DNA of 64,000 nucleotides from Pseudomonas thivervalensis (GTDB taxonomy: Bacteria; Pseudomonadota; Gammaproteobacteria; Pseudomonadales; Pseudomonadaceae), in NCBI RefSeq assembly GCF_001269655.1, contig NZ_LHVE01000007.1:496001-560000 (forward strand). The letters run 5' to 3'. A model generated the notes under the pieces. The model ran no database searches. It saw only the letters and a program-made list of their open reading frames with translations, and was not told the origin of the DNA. Both the position numbers and the translations under genes were made by a program. Below, in pieces: positions 48,057 to 58,495 of the stretch (its first letter is position 1; each line of letters begins with the position of its first letter).

Positions 48057-49073
48057 TTGTTAACTGGACGATGGATAGGGCTTATGGTGCTGGCCGGCGT
48101 GTTGTCCGGTTGCGGCAGCGACGACACCCTGGAGCGCTTCGGCGGTCCGACCATGGGCAGCCATTATTCCATTCAGTACGTCAGGCATTCCGCCGGGCCC
48201 GCTCCGAAAAAGGTGCAGACCGAGGTGGAAAACATCCTGGCCGAAGTGGATCGGCAACTCTCGACCTATCGCAGTGACTCGGACATTGAGCGCTTCAATG
48301 CATTGCCGGCCCACAGTTGCCAGGTCATGCCTGGCCCGGTCCTGGCGTTGATCCGCGTGGGCGAGCAGTTTTCGGGTCAAAGCGATGGCTCTTTCGACCT
48401 GACGGTGGAGCCGCTGCTGAACCTGTGGGGCTTCGGTCCCCAGTCCCGCGGAGAAACAGTACCTAGCGCCGAAGCGTTGGCCTTGGCGCGCCAGCGCGTC
48501 GGTCATGGTCATTTGCGCATTGAGGGCGACCGGTTGTGCAAGGACGCCGCAGTGGAAGTCGATTTCAACAGTATCGCCGCCGGTTATGCCGTCGACCGCA
48601 TCGCGGCCAGGCTCCAGGCCCTGGGCATCGACAGTTACCTGGCCGAAGCCACCGGCGAACTCAAGGCCGTCGGGCGCAAACCCGATGGCTCGGCCTGGCG
48701 TATCGCCCTGGAAGAGCCCCGGGACGACCGGCAGGTGGCCGAGCGTGTCATCGAGGTCAACGGCTACGGGGTTTCAACCTCGGGTGACTACCGTAAATAT
48801 TTCGAGCAGGACGGTCAGCGCTATTCCCACACTTTTGATGCGCGTACGGGTACGCCGGTCCTACACAATCTGGCGTCCGTCACGGTGATTCATCCTTCGG
48901 CGCTAATGGCCGATGGACTATCGACGCTGTTGCTGATTCTCGGCCCTGAACGGGGTTGGGACTATGCCCAGGAACATGGCATCGGGGTATTTTTTGTATT
49001 GCGGGACAATGACCGTTTCGTCGTTCGCACCAATGATGCCTTTGAACGGATGACGGGCGGAAAAAACCAATGA
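48057..49073 (+). CDS. apbE: FAD:protein FMN transferase (ApbE), TTG start
   Basis: A 338-residue lipoprotein that covalently attaches FMN to Thr/Ser of substrate flavoproteins. The signal sequence ends in the lipobox LSGC near residue 19. Family motifs are [25 protein letters not shown] [44 protein letters not shown] and [13 protein letters not shown] 48057 is chosen because GGGGAG lies eight bases upstream; no in-frame ATG fits. Its usual client operon nqr is not adjacent. Confidence 0.88.
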   Translation: MLTGRWIGLMVLAGVLSGCGSDDTLERFGGPTMGSHYSIQYVRHSAGPAPKKVQTEVENILAEVDRQLSTYRSDSDIERFNALPAHSCQVMPGPVLALIRVGEQFSGQSDGSFDLTVEPLLNLWGFGPQSRGETVPSAEALALARQRVGHGHLRIEGDRLCKDAAVEVDFNSIAAGYAVDRIAARLQALGIDSYLAEATGELKAVGRKPDGSAWRIALEEPRDDRQVAERVIEVNGYGVSTSGDYRKYFEQDGQRYSHTFDARTGTPVLHNLASVTVIHPSALMADGLSTLLLILGPERGWDYAQEHGIGVFFVLRDNDRFVVRTNDAFERMTGGKNQ

Positions 49074-49430
49074 ACACCGACGTGTCATTCACCGATAAAC
49101 CCGTGGCGAGGGAGCTTGCTCCCGCTTGAGTGCGAAGCGCTCACAAAAGGGGCCGCTTCGCAGCCCAGCGGGAGCAAGCTCCCTCGCCACGATGGTTCGG
49201 GCAAATTTTAAGTGAACGCTGACAGCGTTTTGAAAGGTTGCCTGTGGCGAAATAGCGCAGGCAAAACTAGCCTACGACGCGACCAAGGGGTAATGTGCGC
49301 GGCGTTGACGCTTCTATAGACTGTGGCCGGGCTCGTGAACCGGCCCCAAATTGTTCCTTCATGCCGCAGGCCGGCATGATTTAGCCGTCGGTGTCAAATG
49401 TGGCATCGCGGCCTGTTCTGAGGAGTACGC
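49074..49430. other. Intergenic region between apbE and sth
   Basis: 357 bases holding a REPIN, a small hairpin AACGCTGACAGCGTT at 49215-49229 followed by only TTG (weak possible apbE terminator), and a stem TTGCCTG/CAGGCAA at 49238-49264. A TTGACG...CTATAGACT segment at 49305-49322 may belong to the sth promoter, but spacing is not standard. Confidence 0.5.
49103..49190. repeat. REPIN (family B)
   Basis: GTGGCGAGGGAGCTTGCTCC at 49103 and its inverse ending at 49190, with inner arms around GAGTGCGAAGCGCTC. Confidence 0.9.
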
Positions 49431-50825
49431 ATGGCTGTCTACAACTACGACGTGGTGGTACTGGGCTCCGGCCCGGCGGGGGAAGGCGCGGCAATGAACG
49501 CGGCCAAGGCAGGGCGCAAGGTGGCGATGGTCGACAGCCGTCGGCAGGTCGGCGGCAACTGCACCCACCTGGGCACTATCCCGTCCAAGGCCTTGCGTCA
49601 CTCGGTCCGGCAGATCATGCAGTTCAACACCAACCCGATGTTCCGGGCCATCGGCGAGCCGCGCTGGTTCTCCTTCCCGGACGTGCTCAAGAGCGCCGAG
49701 AAGGTCATCTCCAAGCAAGTGGCCTCGCGTACCGGCTACTACGCCCGCAACCGTGTGGACGTGTTCTTCGGCACCGGCAGCTTTGCCGACGAGCAGACGG
49801 TCGAGGTGGTCTGTGGCAACGGCGTGGTCGAGAAGCTGGTGGCCAAGCACATCATCATCGCCACCGGTTCGCGCCCGTATCGCCCGGCCGACATCGATTT
49901 CAACCATGCGCGGATCTACGATAGCGACACCATCCTGAGCCTGGGTCATACCCCACGTAAGCTCATCGTCTACGGCGCTGGCGTGATCGGTTGCGAATAC
50001 GCCTCGATCTTCAGCGGCCTGGGTGTGCTGGTGGAATTGGTGGACAACCGCGGCCAGTTGCTGAGCTTCCTGGACTCGGAAATCTCCCAGGCCCTGAGTT
50101 ATCACTTCAGCAACAACAACATCACCGTGCGCCACAACGAAGACTACGACCGCGTCGAAGGCGTCGACAATGGCGTGATCCTGCACCTCAAGTCCGGCAA
50201 GAAGATCAAGGCCGACGCCTTGCTCTGGTGCAACGGCCGTACCGGCAACACCGACACCCTGGGCCTGGAAAACATCGGTGTGAAGGTCAACAGCCGTGGC
50301 CAGATCGAAGTCGACGAGAACTACCGCACTTGCGTGCCGAACATCTACGGTGCCGGCGATGTGATCGGCTGGCCGAGCCTGGCCAGTGCTGCCCACGACC
50401 AGGGCCGTTCGGCTGCTGGCAGCATTGTCGACAATGGCAGCTGGCGCTTCGTCAACGACGTGCCGACCGGCATCTACACCATTCCGGAGATCAGCTCGAT
50501 CGGCAAGAACGAGCAGGAGCTGACCCAGGCCAAGGTGCCGTACGAAGTGGGCAAGGCCTTCTTCAAGAGCATGGCGCGCGCGCAGATCGCCGGCGAGCCG
50601 CAAGGCATGCTGAAGATCCTGTTCCACCGCGAGACCCTGGAAGTGCTGGGCGTGCACTGCTTCGGCTACCAGGCATCGGAGATCGTGCACATCGGCCAGG
50701 CGATCATGAACCAGCCGGGCGAACTGAACACGTTGAAGTACTTCGTCAACACCACGTTCAACTACCCGACCATGGCCGAGGCCTATCGGGTCGCCGCCTA
50801 TGACGGGCTCAACCGGCTTTTTTGA
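49431..50825 (+). CDS. sth: Soluble pyridine nucleotide transhydrogenase
   Basis: A 464-residue FAD enzyme that moves hydride between NADPH and NAD+, mainly burning off NADPH. The FAD loop is [20 protein letters not shown], the NAD loop [18 protein letters not shown]. The redox segment is [15 protein letters not shown]: only the first Cys of the disulfide pair of related reductases is kept, the hallmark of Sth. GAGGAG lies five bases before the ATG. Confidence 0.96.
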   Translation: MAVYNYDVVVLGSGPAGEGAAMNAAKAGRKVAMVDSRRQVGGNCTHLGTIPSKALRHSVRQIMQFNTNPMFRAIGEPRWFSFPDVLKSAEKVISKQVASRTGYYARNRVDVFFGTGSFADEQTVEVVCGNGVVEKLVAKHIIIATGSRPYRPADIDFNHARIYDSDTILSLGHTPRKLIVYGAGVIGCEYASIFSGLGVLVELVDNRGQLLSFLDSEISQALSYHFSNNNITVRHNEDYDRVEGVDNGVILHLKSGKKIKADALLWCNGRTGNTDTLGLENIGVKVNSRGQIEVDENYRTCVPNIYGAGDVIGWPSLASAAHDQGRSAAGSIVDNGSWRFVNDVPTGIYTIPEISSIGKNEQELTQAKVPYEVGKAFFKSMARAQIAGEPQGMLKILFHRETLEVLGVHCFGYQASEIVHIGQAIMNQPGELNTLKYFVNTTFNYPTMAEAYRVAAYDGLNRLF

Positions 50826-50867
50826 GCGGCTCCGGCCGGTGGCCTGAGCCGGCCGGGGAGACCGATT

Positions 50868-51590
50868 TCAGCAATTCTCGAGCGTGGCAGTGGCCAAACC
50901 GGGAAAGTCTGTAATCAGGCTGTCAGCGCCAAAGTCGGCGAGCCTGCGCATCAGCGCGGGCTCGTTGACCGTCCACACCGACACATGCAAGCCCTGGCGC
51001 TGCGCCTTGGCCAGGCGTTCCGGCGTGCACAGGGTCCAGTTCAGCGCCAGAATCTCGCAGCCGTAGCTCTGGGCGACCTTCAGCGGGTCTAGCCAGGCGT
51101 ATTCGGCCACCAGCCCACGGGAAATGTCCGGGGTCAGGTCCAGGGCTGCCTTGAGCACTTCCCGGGAGCTGGAGGTGATGGTGATTTTGTCCAGCAGCCC
51201 GAAACGCTGGGCCATTTCGCGGATGCCCAGCACCGTGGCGGCGGCGCGGGTGCGTGAGGCGCTCTTGACCTCCAGTTGCCAATGCTCGAAATCACACTGC
51301 TCGAACAACTCCTCCAGGCGTGGGATCGGGCACGGCTTGATCCAGCCCGGCCCCCCCTTGCGCGCATCGTAGGTCACCAGCTCGGCGGCGGAATGCTCCA
51401 CCACCTTGCCGCGCCGGTCGGTGGTGCGCTTGAGGGTCGGGTCGTGGATCACCATCAACTCGCCGTCCATTGAAAGATGCAGGTCCAGCTCGCAACGGCG
51501 TACGCCGTGCTTGAGGCACTCCTGAAAACCGGTCAGGGTGTTTTCCGGCGCTTCGCCCTTGGCGCCGCGGTGGCCATAAATGAGGGTCAC
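50868..51590 (-). CDS. Glycerophosphodiester phosphodiesterase
   Basis: A 240-residue GDPD TIM-barrel enzyme (IYGHRGAKGEAPENTLTGF, CELDLHLSMDGELMVIHDPTLKRTT) that hydrolyses glycerophosphodiesters. His and Glu/Asp metal ligands of the HR(x)n EN and ExD motifs are present. The start is GTG 51590, overlapping the stop of the upstream PilZ gene, with AAGGA about six bases upstream. It has no signal peptide, so it is UgpQ-like (cytoplasmic). Confidence 0.92.
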   Translation of the reverse strand: MTLIYGHRGAKGEAPENTLTGFQECLKHGVRRCELDLHLSMDGELMVIHDPTLKRTTDRRGKVVEHSAAELVTYDARKGGPGWIKPCPIPRLEELFEQCDFEHWQLEVKSASRTRAAATVLGIREMAQRFGLLDKITITSSSREVLKAALDLTPDISRGLVAEYAWLDPLKVAQSYGCEILALNWTLCTPERLAKAQRQGLHVSVWTVNEPALMRRLADFGADSLITDFPGLATATLENC

Positions 51591-52183
51591 GGTTCTTCCT
51601 TATTGATACCTGATTCGTTCAGTTCCCGGGCCAGGCGCCGTTCTTGCGCCTGTTTCTGCAGGATGTAGCGGGCCAGCAACTGGCGCTGGGCGTCGGTCGG
51701 GCGTTCGAACTCGGTGCCCACGTCGTAGCCGTCGCCCTTGGGGTCACAGTGGGTGACCCGCGCCCGCAGCAACAAGCCGAGGGCCTGGGGCATCAGCACC
51801 AGTTTGATCGACAGGTGGGTACCGACGGCGATGGGGGTGGGGTATTGGAAGTCGATGCCGCCTTCGGAAATGATCACCGGCTGCGGTTCGCCGATTTCGC
51901 CGAGCACCGTCAGGGCAATGACCTGGCTGAGCAGGTCGATGCGTTTGTTCATCGCCTTGAGGTACGCCGCGATGCTGCGTTCGCGCTCGCTGATCTGGCG
52001 CAGCAGGTGCTGTGACTCGAATTCGCTCAGGTGCAGTTCGCTGAGCAGATTGAACAACGGAGAAGCATCCTGCAACACTTCCTGGCCAGCAGCTTCAGGA
52101 ATGGACAGGGGCCGAATTTCCAGTGCGATCGTGTCCTCGATACGGTAGTATTCGCGGCGATCTTCTTCATCTAATGTCGACAT
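51587..52183 (-). CDS. PilZ-domain protein (PA2989-like)
   Basis: A 198-residue protein from ATG 52183 (MSTLDEEDRREYYRIED). RREYYR near the N-terminus and VIISEGGIDFQ near residue 103 correspond to the RxxxR and (D/N)xSxxG c-di-GMP motifs of PilZ, but the second lacks the leading D/N, so binding is uncertain. A helical middle region (about 45-85) separates the two parts. It is coupled to the GDPD gene by GTGA overlap. Divergent from lolC. Confidence 0.8.
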   Translation of the reverse strand: MSTLDEEDRREYYRIEDTIALEIRPLSIPEAAGQEVLQDASPLFNLLSELHLSEFESQHLLRQISERERSIAAYLKAMNKRIDLLSQVIALTVLGEIGEPQPVIISEGGIDFQYPTPIAVGTHLSIKLVLMPQALGLLLRARVTHCDPKGDGYDVGTEFERPTDAQRQLLARYILQKQAQERRLARELNESGINKEEP

Positions 52184-52277
52184 GGCGAACCCATGGTAGC
52201 GGCGGTGGTCTGAGTGTAAAGCTGGTTTGTGACCCCCGCCACAAGGACGTTCCTTTTCCCTCCGAACAAGCCCCGAC

Positions 52278-53528
52278 ATGTTCAGACCTCTCTTCGTATT
52301 TATCGGCACGCGTTATACCCGTGCAAAGCGTCGCAATCATTTCGTATCGTTCATTTCCCTGACGTCCATCATCGGACTGGCCCTTGGCGTGGTCGTGATG
52401 ATCGTCGTGCTGTCGGTGATGAACGGTTTCGACCATGAGATGCGCACCCGCGTGCTGGGCATGGTGCCCCACGCGACCCTCGAAACGGGCGAAGCCATCA
52501 GCGATTGGCCGAGCCTGGCCGCCAAGGTCAAGCAGAACCCGCAGGTGCTGGCCGTTGCGCCCTTCACCCAGATGCAAGGGCTGCTGACCAACGACGGCAA
52601 GGTGTCCAAGGTGTTGCTCAATGGCATCGACCCTGGACTGGAGCGGCAAGTATCGATCATCGATAACTTCATGCAACAGGGCAAACTCGACGACCTGGCG
52701 CCCGGCAGCTTCGGCATCGTCATCGGCGACAAGGCCGCAGCCAAGCTCGGCGTGGCCATTGGCGACAAGCTGACCTTCGTCGCCCCGGAAGTTACCGTGA
52801 CCCCGGGCGGTATGTTCCCGCGCATGAAACGCTTTACCGTGGTCGGCATTTTCCATGTCGGCGCCGGCGAGCTGGACGGTTACCTGGGGGTCACCAACCT
52901 CCAGGACCTGGCCCGCCTGCATCGCTGGAAACCGGACCAGGTCCAGGGCCTGCGCTTGAAGTTCGACGACCTGTTCCAGGCCCCGCGTGTGGCCTGGACC
53001 ATCGCCCAGCAACTCGGCGAAGACCGCTACTATGCCCGGGACTGGACCCGCACCCACGGCAACCTGTACCAGGCGATCCGCATGGAAAAAGCCATGATCG
53101 GCCTGCTGCTGTTGCTGATCGTTGCCGTGGCAGCGTTCAACATCATCTCCACCCTGGTGATGGTGGTGAACGACAAGAAGGGCGACATCGCCATCCTGCG
53201 CACCCTCGGCGCCACGCCGGGGCAGATCATGCGCATCTTCATGGTCCAGGGCACGGTCATCGGCGTGATCGGCACGTTCGTCGGCGCCCTGGTCGGGATG
53301 TTTGCCGCGCTGAATGTCAGCGCCGCGATCGCCGGCCTTGAAGGCCTGATCGGGCACAAGTTCCTCAACGCCGACGTGTACTTCATCGACTACCTGCCCT
53401 CGCAGTTGCAGTCCGATGACGTGTTGATGGTCTGCGGCGCCGCGTTGGTCCTGAGTTTCCTCGCCACCCTGTATCCTGCCTGGCGTGCCGCGCGCACCCA
53501 GCCTGCGGAGGCGTTACGTTATGAGTGA
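52278..53528 (+). CDS. lolC: Lipoprotein-releasing system permease LolC
   Basis: A 416-residue inner-membrane protein with four helices (about 25-50, 270-295, 315-345, 375-400) and a large periplasmic loop. The [19 protein letters not shown] start and [25 protein letters not shown] are conserved in LolC/LolE. With LolD it releases outer-membrane lipoproteins to LolA. Its stop overlaps the lolD start by eight bases. Confidence 0.93.
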   Translation: MFRPLFVFIGTRYTRAKRRNHFVSFISLTSIIGLALGVVVMIVVLSVMNGFDHEMRTRVLGMVPHATLETGEAISDWPSLAAKVKQNPQVLAVAPFTQMQGLLTNDGKVSKVLLNGIDPGLERQVSIIDNFMQQGKLDDLAPGSFGIVIGDKAAAKLGVAIGDKLTFVAPEVTVTPGGMFPRMKRFTVVGIFHVGAGELDGYLGVTNLQDLARLHRWKPDQVQGLRLKFDDLFQAPRVAWTIAQQLGEDRYYARDWTRTHGNLYQAIRMEKAMIGLLLLLIVAVAAFNIISTLVMVVNDKKGDIAILRTLGATPGQIMRIFMVQGTVIGVIGTFVGALVGMFAALNVSAAIAGLEGLIGHKFLNADVYFIDYLPSQLQSDDVLMVCGAALVLSFLATLYPAWRAARTQPAEALRYE

Positions 53529-54219
53529 GTCGGGCATGAGTGAAAAAGCAATCTTGAGCTGCCGCAACCTGGGCAAATCCTACGAGGAAGGCCCGGAGTC
53601 GGTGGTGGTGTTGTCGGGCCTGCAACTGGAGTTGCACCCTGGCGAGCGCGTGGCGATTGTCGGCACCTCCGGGTCGGGCAAAAGTACCTTGCTCAACCTG
53701 CTGGGCGGCCTGGATACACCCACTGCCGGCAGTGTCTGGCTGGCTGGCGAAGAACTGTCGGCGCTGAACGAGAAGGCCCGTGGCCTGCTGCGCAACCGCT
53801 CCCTGGGTTTTGTCTACCAGTTCCACCATCTGCTGCCCGAGTTCACCGCGCTGGAAAACGTCTGCATGCCGCTGTTGATTGGCCGCACGGCGATTCCCGA
53901 GGCCCGTCAGCGCGCCACGGCGCTGTTGGAGCGGGTAGGGCTGGGGCATCGCCTGGAACATAAGCCGGCCGAGCTGTCCGGTGGCGAGCGCCAGCGCGTA
54001 GCGATTGCCCGGGCCTTGGTCAACAAGCCTGGCCTGGTGATGCTCGACGAGCCGACCGGCAACCTCGACTCCCACACCGCCCAGGGCATCCAGGATTTGA
54101 TGCTGGAGCTCAGCACCTCGATGCGCACGGCGTTCCTGGTGGTGACCCACGACATGAACCTGGCCCGGCAGATGGACCGCGTCCTGCACTTGCAGGAAGG
54201 TTGCCTGACGCCCATCTGA
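53521..54219 (+). CDS. lolD: Lipoprotein-releasing system ATPase LolD
   Basis: A 232-residue ABC ATPase from ATG 53521, with GGAGG four bases upstream. Walker [11 protein letters not shown]-loop [18 protein letters not shown], signature [16 protein letters not shown], Walker [11 protein letters not shown] and H-loop VVTHD are present. The [15 protein letters not shown]-loop is typical of LolD. Central gene of lolCDE. Confidence 0.95.
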   Translation: MSESGMSEKAILSCRNLGKSYEEGPESVVVLSGLQLELHPGERVAIVGTSGSGKSTLLNLLGGLDTPTAGSVWLAGEELSALNEKARGLLRNRSLGFVYQFHHLLPEFTALENVCMPLLIGRTAIPEARQRATALLERVGLGHRLEHKPAELSGGERQRVAIARALVNKPGLVMLDEPTGNLDSHTAQGIQDLMLELSTSMRTAFLVVTHDMNLARQMDRVLHLQEGCLTPI

Positions 54220-54282
54220 CCGACCGAAACCCGGCGCTGGAAACCAGTACCGGGTCTTTTATTTTCATACGGTGCCCCGCGA

Positions 54283-55527
54283 ATGTTCAGACCGTTATCG
54301 ATCTTTATCGGCACGCGCTATACCCGCGCCAAGCGCCGCAATCGCTTTGTTTCGTTCATCTCCATGACCTCGATGATCGGCCTCGCCCTGGGCGTGCTGG
54401 CGATGATCGTGGTGTTGTCGGTGATGAACGGCTTCCAGCGCGAAATGAGCTCGCGCATCCTCGGCATGGTCCCTCACGCCACCATCGTCGGTGTCAGTCC
54501 GATCGATGACTGGCAGCCGGTGGCCGCCGCAGCGCTGAAAAATCCCGAAGTCACCGCGGCCGTGCCATTTACCGAGATGGAAGGGATGCTGAGCCATAAA
54601 GGTTCGATGCAGCCGATCCAGATCAGCGGCATCGATCCGGCCCAGGAAGGCAAGGTGTCCATCGTCGCCCAGCATATCGTCCAGGGGCGTCTCGATGCCT
54701 TGAAGCCAGGCGAATTCGGTGTGGTCATCGGCGAGATCACAGCGCGGCGTTTCCGTTTGAATGTCGGCGACAAGCTGACGTTGATCGTGCCGGAAGTCAG
54801 CACCGCGCCGGGCGGCATCACCCCGCGGATGCAGCGCTTGAATGTCGTGGGTGTGTTCAAGGTCGGTGCGGAGCTGGACGGCTCCATGGCGTTGATCCAC
54901 TTGGCCGACGCCGCGCAGATGCAGCATTGGCAGCCGAACCAGGTGCAAAGCGTGCGCCTGGCGGTGAAAGACTTGTACGCGGCGCCGAAGGTTTCCGGTG
55001 ACATCGCCACCGGTCTGGGCGCGACCTACAAGGCTGATGACTGGACCCACACCCAGGGTAGCCTGTTCAGCGCCATGAAAATGGAAAAGACCATGATTGG
55101 CTTGCTGTTGCTGATGATCGTCGCGGTGGCGGCGTTCAACATCATCGCTACGCTGATCATGGTGGTGAACGACAAGGGTGCGGACATCGCGATCCTGCGC
55201 ACCATTGGCGCCACGCCGCGGCAGATCATGGCGATTTTCATGGTCCAGGGCACGGTGATCGGCGTCGTCGGCACGCTCATTGGTGGCGTGCTGGGCGTGG
55301 TCGCGGCGTTGAACGTCAGTGCGCTGGTGGGCTGGCTGGAACGGGTCAGTGGCCAGCATATCTTCAGTTCCGACGTGTACTTCGTCAGCAACCTGCCGTC
55401 GGAACTGCAGCGGGGGGACGTGGTGCTGATCTGCTCGGCCGGGTTCATCCTGAGCTTCCTCGCCACGGTGTACCCGGCGTGGCGTGCGGCGAAGATCGAA
55501 CCGGCGCAGGCGTTGCGGTATTCCTGA
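54283..55527 (+). CDS. lolE: Lipoprotein-releasing system permease LolE
   Basis: A 414-residue paralogue of LolC with the same four-helix layout and the opening [19 protein letters not shown]. LolE binds the lipoprotein substrate while LolC recruits LolA. The last helices contain AAFNIIATLIMVVNDKGADIAI. It closes the lolCDE cluster, 63 bases after lolD. Confidence 0.93.
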   Translation: MFRPLSIFIGTRYTRAKRRNRFVSFISMTSMIGLALGVLAMIVVLSVMNGFQREMSSRILGMVPHATIVGVSPIDDWQPVAAAALKNPEVTAAVPFTEMEGMLSHKGSMQPIQISGIDPAQEGKVSIVAQHIVQGRLDALKPGEFGVVIGEITARRFRLNVGDKLTLIVPEVSTAPGGITPRMQRLNVVGVFKVGAELDGSMALIHLADAAQMQHWQPNQVQSVRLAVKDLYAAPKVSGDIATGLGATYKADDWTHTQGSLFSAMKMEKTMIGLLLLMIVAVAAFNIIATLIMVVNDKGADIAILRTIGATPRQIMAIFMVQGTVIGVVGTLIGGVLGVVAALNVSALVGWLERVSGQHIFSSDVYFVSNLPSELQRGDVVLICSAGFILSFLATVYPAWRAAKIEPAQALRYS

Positions 55528-55580
55528 GACTGTCGCAGGACGCTGAGGCTGCCGTGCTTGGGGGCAGGGACACGGCCCCT

Positions 55581-55713
55581 GTGGCGAGGGAGCTTGCTCC
55601 CGCTGGAGCGCGAAGCGCTCCCAAAAAACCTGAAAGTTTGCACGTCATGTCGCATGAGCGCGCAGCTTTTTGGGGCTGCTGCGCAGCCCAGCGGGAGCAA
55701 GCTCCCTCGCCAC
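55581..55713. repeat. REPIN (family B, long)
   Basis: GTGGCGAGGGAGCTTGCTCC at 55581 and its inverse ending at 55713, around a roughly 90-base centre (GAGCGCGAAGCGCTCC...CTGCTGCGCAGCCC). It lies between convergent lolE and copS. Confidence 0.9.
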
Positions 55714-55730
55714 AAGGGTTGTGTCAGAAC

Positions 55731-57083
55731 TCACTCACCCTTCGGTAGCTCGATCAGAAACCGCGTCCAGCCATCGGCCGATTCGCAGCGGATCTGCCCG
55801 CCATGGGCGCGGATGATCGAGCGGGTGATGGCCAGTCCAAGCCCCGCATGTTCACTGCTGCCTTCCTGGCGGGCCGGGTCGGCGCGGTAGAAGCGGTCAA
55901 ACAGGCGCGGCAACAAGTCCGCTGCAATCCCCTCGCCACTGTTCTCCACGCAGACACTCACCCCTTGAGCCCCATCGACCATTCGCACCCGCACTTCGCC
56001 GTCAGCGGGGGTGAAGCGCAGGGCGTTGTCCAGCAGGTTGGAAAGGGCCCGGCGCAGCATGTTGCGGTCACCCTCGATGCGGCCTTCGCCCTCGCGGCTC
56101 AGGCGTACATTGGCGTCTTCGGCCAGCGGCGCGAAGAAGTCCAGCAACACGTCGACTTCCTCGGCCAATTGCAGCGGTTCGCGATGGAGCGCCAGCAGGC
56201 CATGGTCGGCCTTGGCCAGGTACAACATGTCGTTGACCAGTTGCGCCATCCATTGCAGTTCTTCGAGGTTGCTGTGCAAGGCCTCGCGGTAATCCTCCAG
56301 GGAGCGTTCGCGGGTGAGGGTGACCTGGGTGTGGGTCAGCAGGTTCGACAGCGGCGTGCGCAATTCATGGGCGATGTCGGCGGAGAACGCGGAGAGCCGC
56401 TGAAACGCATCGTCGAGGCGTCCGAGCATGGCGTTGATGCTGTGGGCCAATTCCGCCAGTTCGGCGGGCATTTGCTCTTCGGGCAGTCGGGCGTTGAGGG
56501 AGCGGGCCGAGACGTTGCCGGCGATGGCGCCCATGCGTCGCAACGGTCGCAAGGAACGCCGGGCGGCCCAGGCACCGAGCAGTGCGGTGGCCAGCGCCGA
56601 GAGGCCGACGGTCAGCCAGATCAACCGCTGCATGCGTTGCAGGAAATGCTGGTGATGAGTGATGTCCAGCAACAGTGTCAGTTGCGGTGAATCGGCTCGG
56701 TCGGGATACAGCGGCGCATTCAACACCCGGTAATCGTTGTCGGCATCGCTGAGGGTCGACAGGCCGGGACGCTCCGGCAATTGCGCCGGAATCCGGATCG
56801 AGCTGTCGTACCAGCGCACGCCGTCACTGCCCTTGATGCGCAACGCCAGGTCGGCCTGACGGCTCAGTTCATCCTCCAGGCGACGCTGGGTCTGCTCCGC
56901 GTCGAGGTCTTGCAGGGCCCGGCGCAGGCCGATCAGCTTGCCTTCGAGCAGTTGCTGGTCCAGCTCGATGAAATGCGCCTCGCTGCCACGGCTGAACAAG
57001 ACCCCGGCGAACAGCGACACCACCGCGGCGCAGGCGGCGAACAGCAGCGCCAGGCGGCTGCTCAGCGACCACCGGCCCCTCAC
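55731..57083 (-). CDS. copS: Heavy-metal sensor histidine kinase CopS-like
   Basis: A 450-residue membrane kinase with an N-terminal helix (about 8-26), a periplasmic loop, a second helix (about 153-175), HAMP, a dimerisation domain with the phosphorylated His in [14 protein letters not shown], and an ATPase domain ([27 protein letters not shown]). The start is GTG 57083, overlapping the copR stop as GTGA. It would sense periplasmic copper. Confidence 0.88.
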   Translation of the reverse strand: MRGRWSLSSRLALLFAACAAVVSLFAGVLFSRGSEAHFIELDQQLLEGKLIGLRRALQDLDAEQTQRRLEDELSRQADLALRIKGSDGVRWYDSSIRIPAQLPERPGLSTLSDADNDYRVLNAPLYPDRADSPQLTLLLDITHHQHFLQRMQRLIWLTVGLSALATALLGAWAARRSLRPLRRMGAIAGNVSARSLNARLPEEQMPAELAELAHSINAMLGRLDDAFQRLSAFSADIAHELRTPLSNLLTHTQVTLTRERSLEDYREALHSNLEELQWMAQLVNDMLYLAKADHGLLALHREPLQLAEEVDVLLDFFAPLAEDANVRLSREGEGRIEGDRNMLRRALSNLLDNALRFTPADGEVRVRMVDGAQGVSVCVENSGEGIAADLLPRLFDRFYRADPARQEGSSEHAGLGLAITRSIIRAHGGQIRCESADGWTRFLIELPKGE

Positions 57084-57760
57084 AGGCTGCGCTCTTCAAG
57101 CACATAACCCATGCCGCGCACGGTGTGGATGAGCTTATTGGGGAACTCATCGTCGATCTTGATGCGCAGGCGTCGGATGGCGACTTCGATGACGTTGGTG
57201 TCGCTGTCGAAATTCATGTCCCAGACCTGAGAGGCGATCAGTGACTTGGGCAGTACTTCGCCCTGGCGGCGCAGAAGCATTTCCAACAGGGCGAATTCCT
57301 TGGCGGTGAGGTCGATGCGCCGGCCGCTACGTTCGACGCGACGGCGGATCAGGTCCAGGCGCAAGTCGGCCAGTTGCAGGCTGGTTTCCTGTTGCGTCGA
57401 ACTGCCTCGACGCAACAGGCTGCGCACCCGTGCCAGCAACTCGGAAAAAGCAAAGGGCTTGACCAGGTAATCATCGGCGCCCAGCTCCAGGCCATGGACC
57501 CGATCCTGTACCGCGTCCCTCGCGGTGAGGAACAGCACCGGGGTATCCAGCCCGGCCCCGCGGACGGCTTGGAGAATCTGCCAGCCATCGCGACCGGGCA
57601 ACATCACGTCGAGGATCAGCAAGGCGTATTCGCCGCTCAAGGCCAATTGCTGGCCGGTGATGCCATCGGCCACCAGGTCGGCGGTGAACCCGGCCTCGCC
57701 GAGGCCCTGGCGCAGGTATTGGCCGGTTTTGGTTTGGTCTTCGACGATCAGCAGTTTCAT
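57080..57760 (-). CDS. copR: Copper response regulator CopR-like
   Basis: A 226-residue OmpR-type regulator from ATG 57760 ([18 protein letters not shown]). The phospho-acceptor Asp51 lies in [11 protein letters not shown] and the switch Lys in DDYLVKPF; a winged helix follows. The [19 protein letters not shown] opening matches CopR/CusR/CzcR. It is divergent from a cupredoxin gene, with a cop box between. Confidence 0.9.
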   Translation of the reverse strand: MKLLIVEDQTKTGQYLRQGLGEAGFTADLVADGITGQQLALSGEYALLILDVMLPGRDGWQILQAVRGAGLDTPVLFLTARDAVQDRVHGLELGADDYLVKPFAFSELLARVRSLLRRGSSTQQETSLQLADLRLDLIRRRVERSGRRIDLTAKEFALLEMLLRRQGEVLPKSLIASQVWDMNFDSDTNVIEVAIRRLRIKIDDEFPNKLIHTVRGMGYVLEERSL

Positions 57761-57825
57761 GGGCGGCTCAATGCAGGGTTGGGACGAGGGCGTTATACCG
57801 TGGCAGGTGGGTCCGTGGCGCAACC

Positions 57826-57840
57826 TGACAAAGTTGTAAT
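57826..57840. promoter_or_regulatory. Cop box (CopR/CusR-type operator)
   Basis: TGACAAAGTTGTAAT fits TGACA-N4-TGT-N-AT, the copper-response operator form known from CopR/CusR systems. It lies in the 152-base divergent region between copR and the cupredoxin gene. Confidence 0.8.
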
Positions 57841-57912
57841 CGAGCTGTAAGCCGACTGGCAGGCCTGCAACGATAGAGTTTCCCACACGCTGAATCTGAT
57901 TGGAGTATGGAC

Positions 57913-58434
57913 ATGTTGATGGGAAAACGCTTGATCCTGGTCGCTTGCGCACTGGCCCTCAGTGCGCCGTCGTGGGCGTCGCCGGGTCATTTCGATTTTG
58001 GCCAGCCCGCGCCGGCGGCCAAGGCCAGTCGCAGCATCGAGGTGCTGATGGGCGACATGACGTTCGATCCCGGTGCCCTGGATATCAAGGCCGGCGAGAC
58101 GGTTCGGTTCGTGCTGGTCAATAAAGGCCAGTTGCTCCACGAATTCAACCTGGGCAACGCGGCCATGCATGCCGATCATCAAAAGGAAATGCTCAAGATG
58201 CAGCAGAGCGGCCAGCTGATGCCGACCGCGATGAAGGCGGGAATGGACCATGCCGCCATGGGCCACGACCAGGCGAGCATGCGCCACGATGACCCCAACA
58301 GTGTGTTGGTGGAGCCGGGCAAGACCGGCGAACTGACGTGGACCTTCAGCAAGGCCACGCGCCTGGAGTTTGCCTGCAATATTCCCGGTCATTACCAGGC
58401 CGGGATGAAGGGGGACCTGACAGTCAGTCAGTAA
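57913..58434 (+). CDS. Periplasmic cupredoxin (plastocyanin/azurin-like)
   Basis: A 173-residue protein from ATG 57913, which has GGAG seven bases upstream (the ATG two codons earlier is too close). A signal peptide ends near SWASPG. The fold carries LHEFNLG and the C-terminal [12 protein letters not shown], giving the Cys-x4-His-x4-Met and first His type-1 copper ligands. A central Met/His-rich loop ([27 protein letters not shown]) can bind extra copper. Divergent from copRS, so probably copper-induced. Confidence 0.85.
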   Translation: MLMGKRLILVACALALSAPSWASPGHFDFGQPAPAAKASRSIEVLMGDMTFDPGALDIKAGETVRFVLVNKGQLLHEFNLGNAAMHADHQKEMLKMQQSGQLMPTAMKAGMDHAAMGHDQASMRHDDPNSVLVEPGKTGELTWTFSKATRLEFACNIPGHYQAGMKGDLTVSQ

Positions 58435-58495
58435 GCACTCAAAGGCGGCGGCAAAGGCTGATAGAATCCGCTGATTCTTCAGTCAGGTTTCCGCC

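Noticed and set aside
48057..48070. ATG at 48049 as start of apbE
   Set aside because: It is out of frame; TTG 48057 is the start that fits the ribosome site and lipobox.
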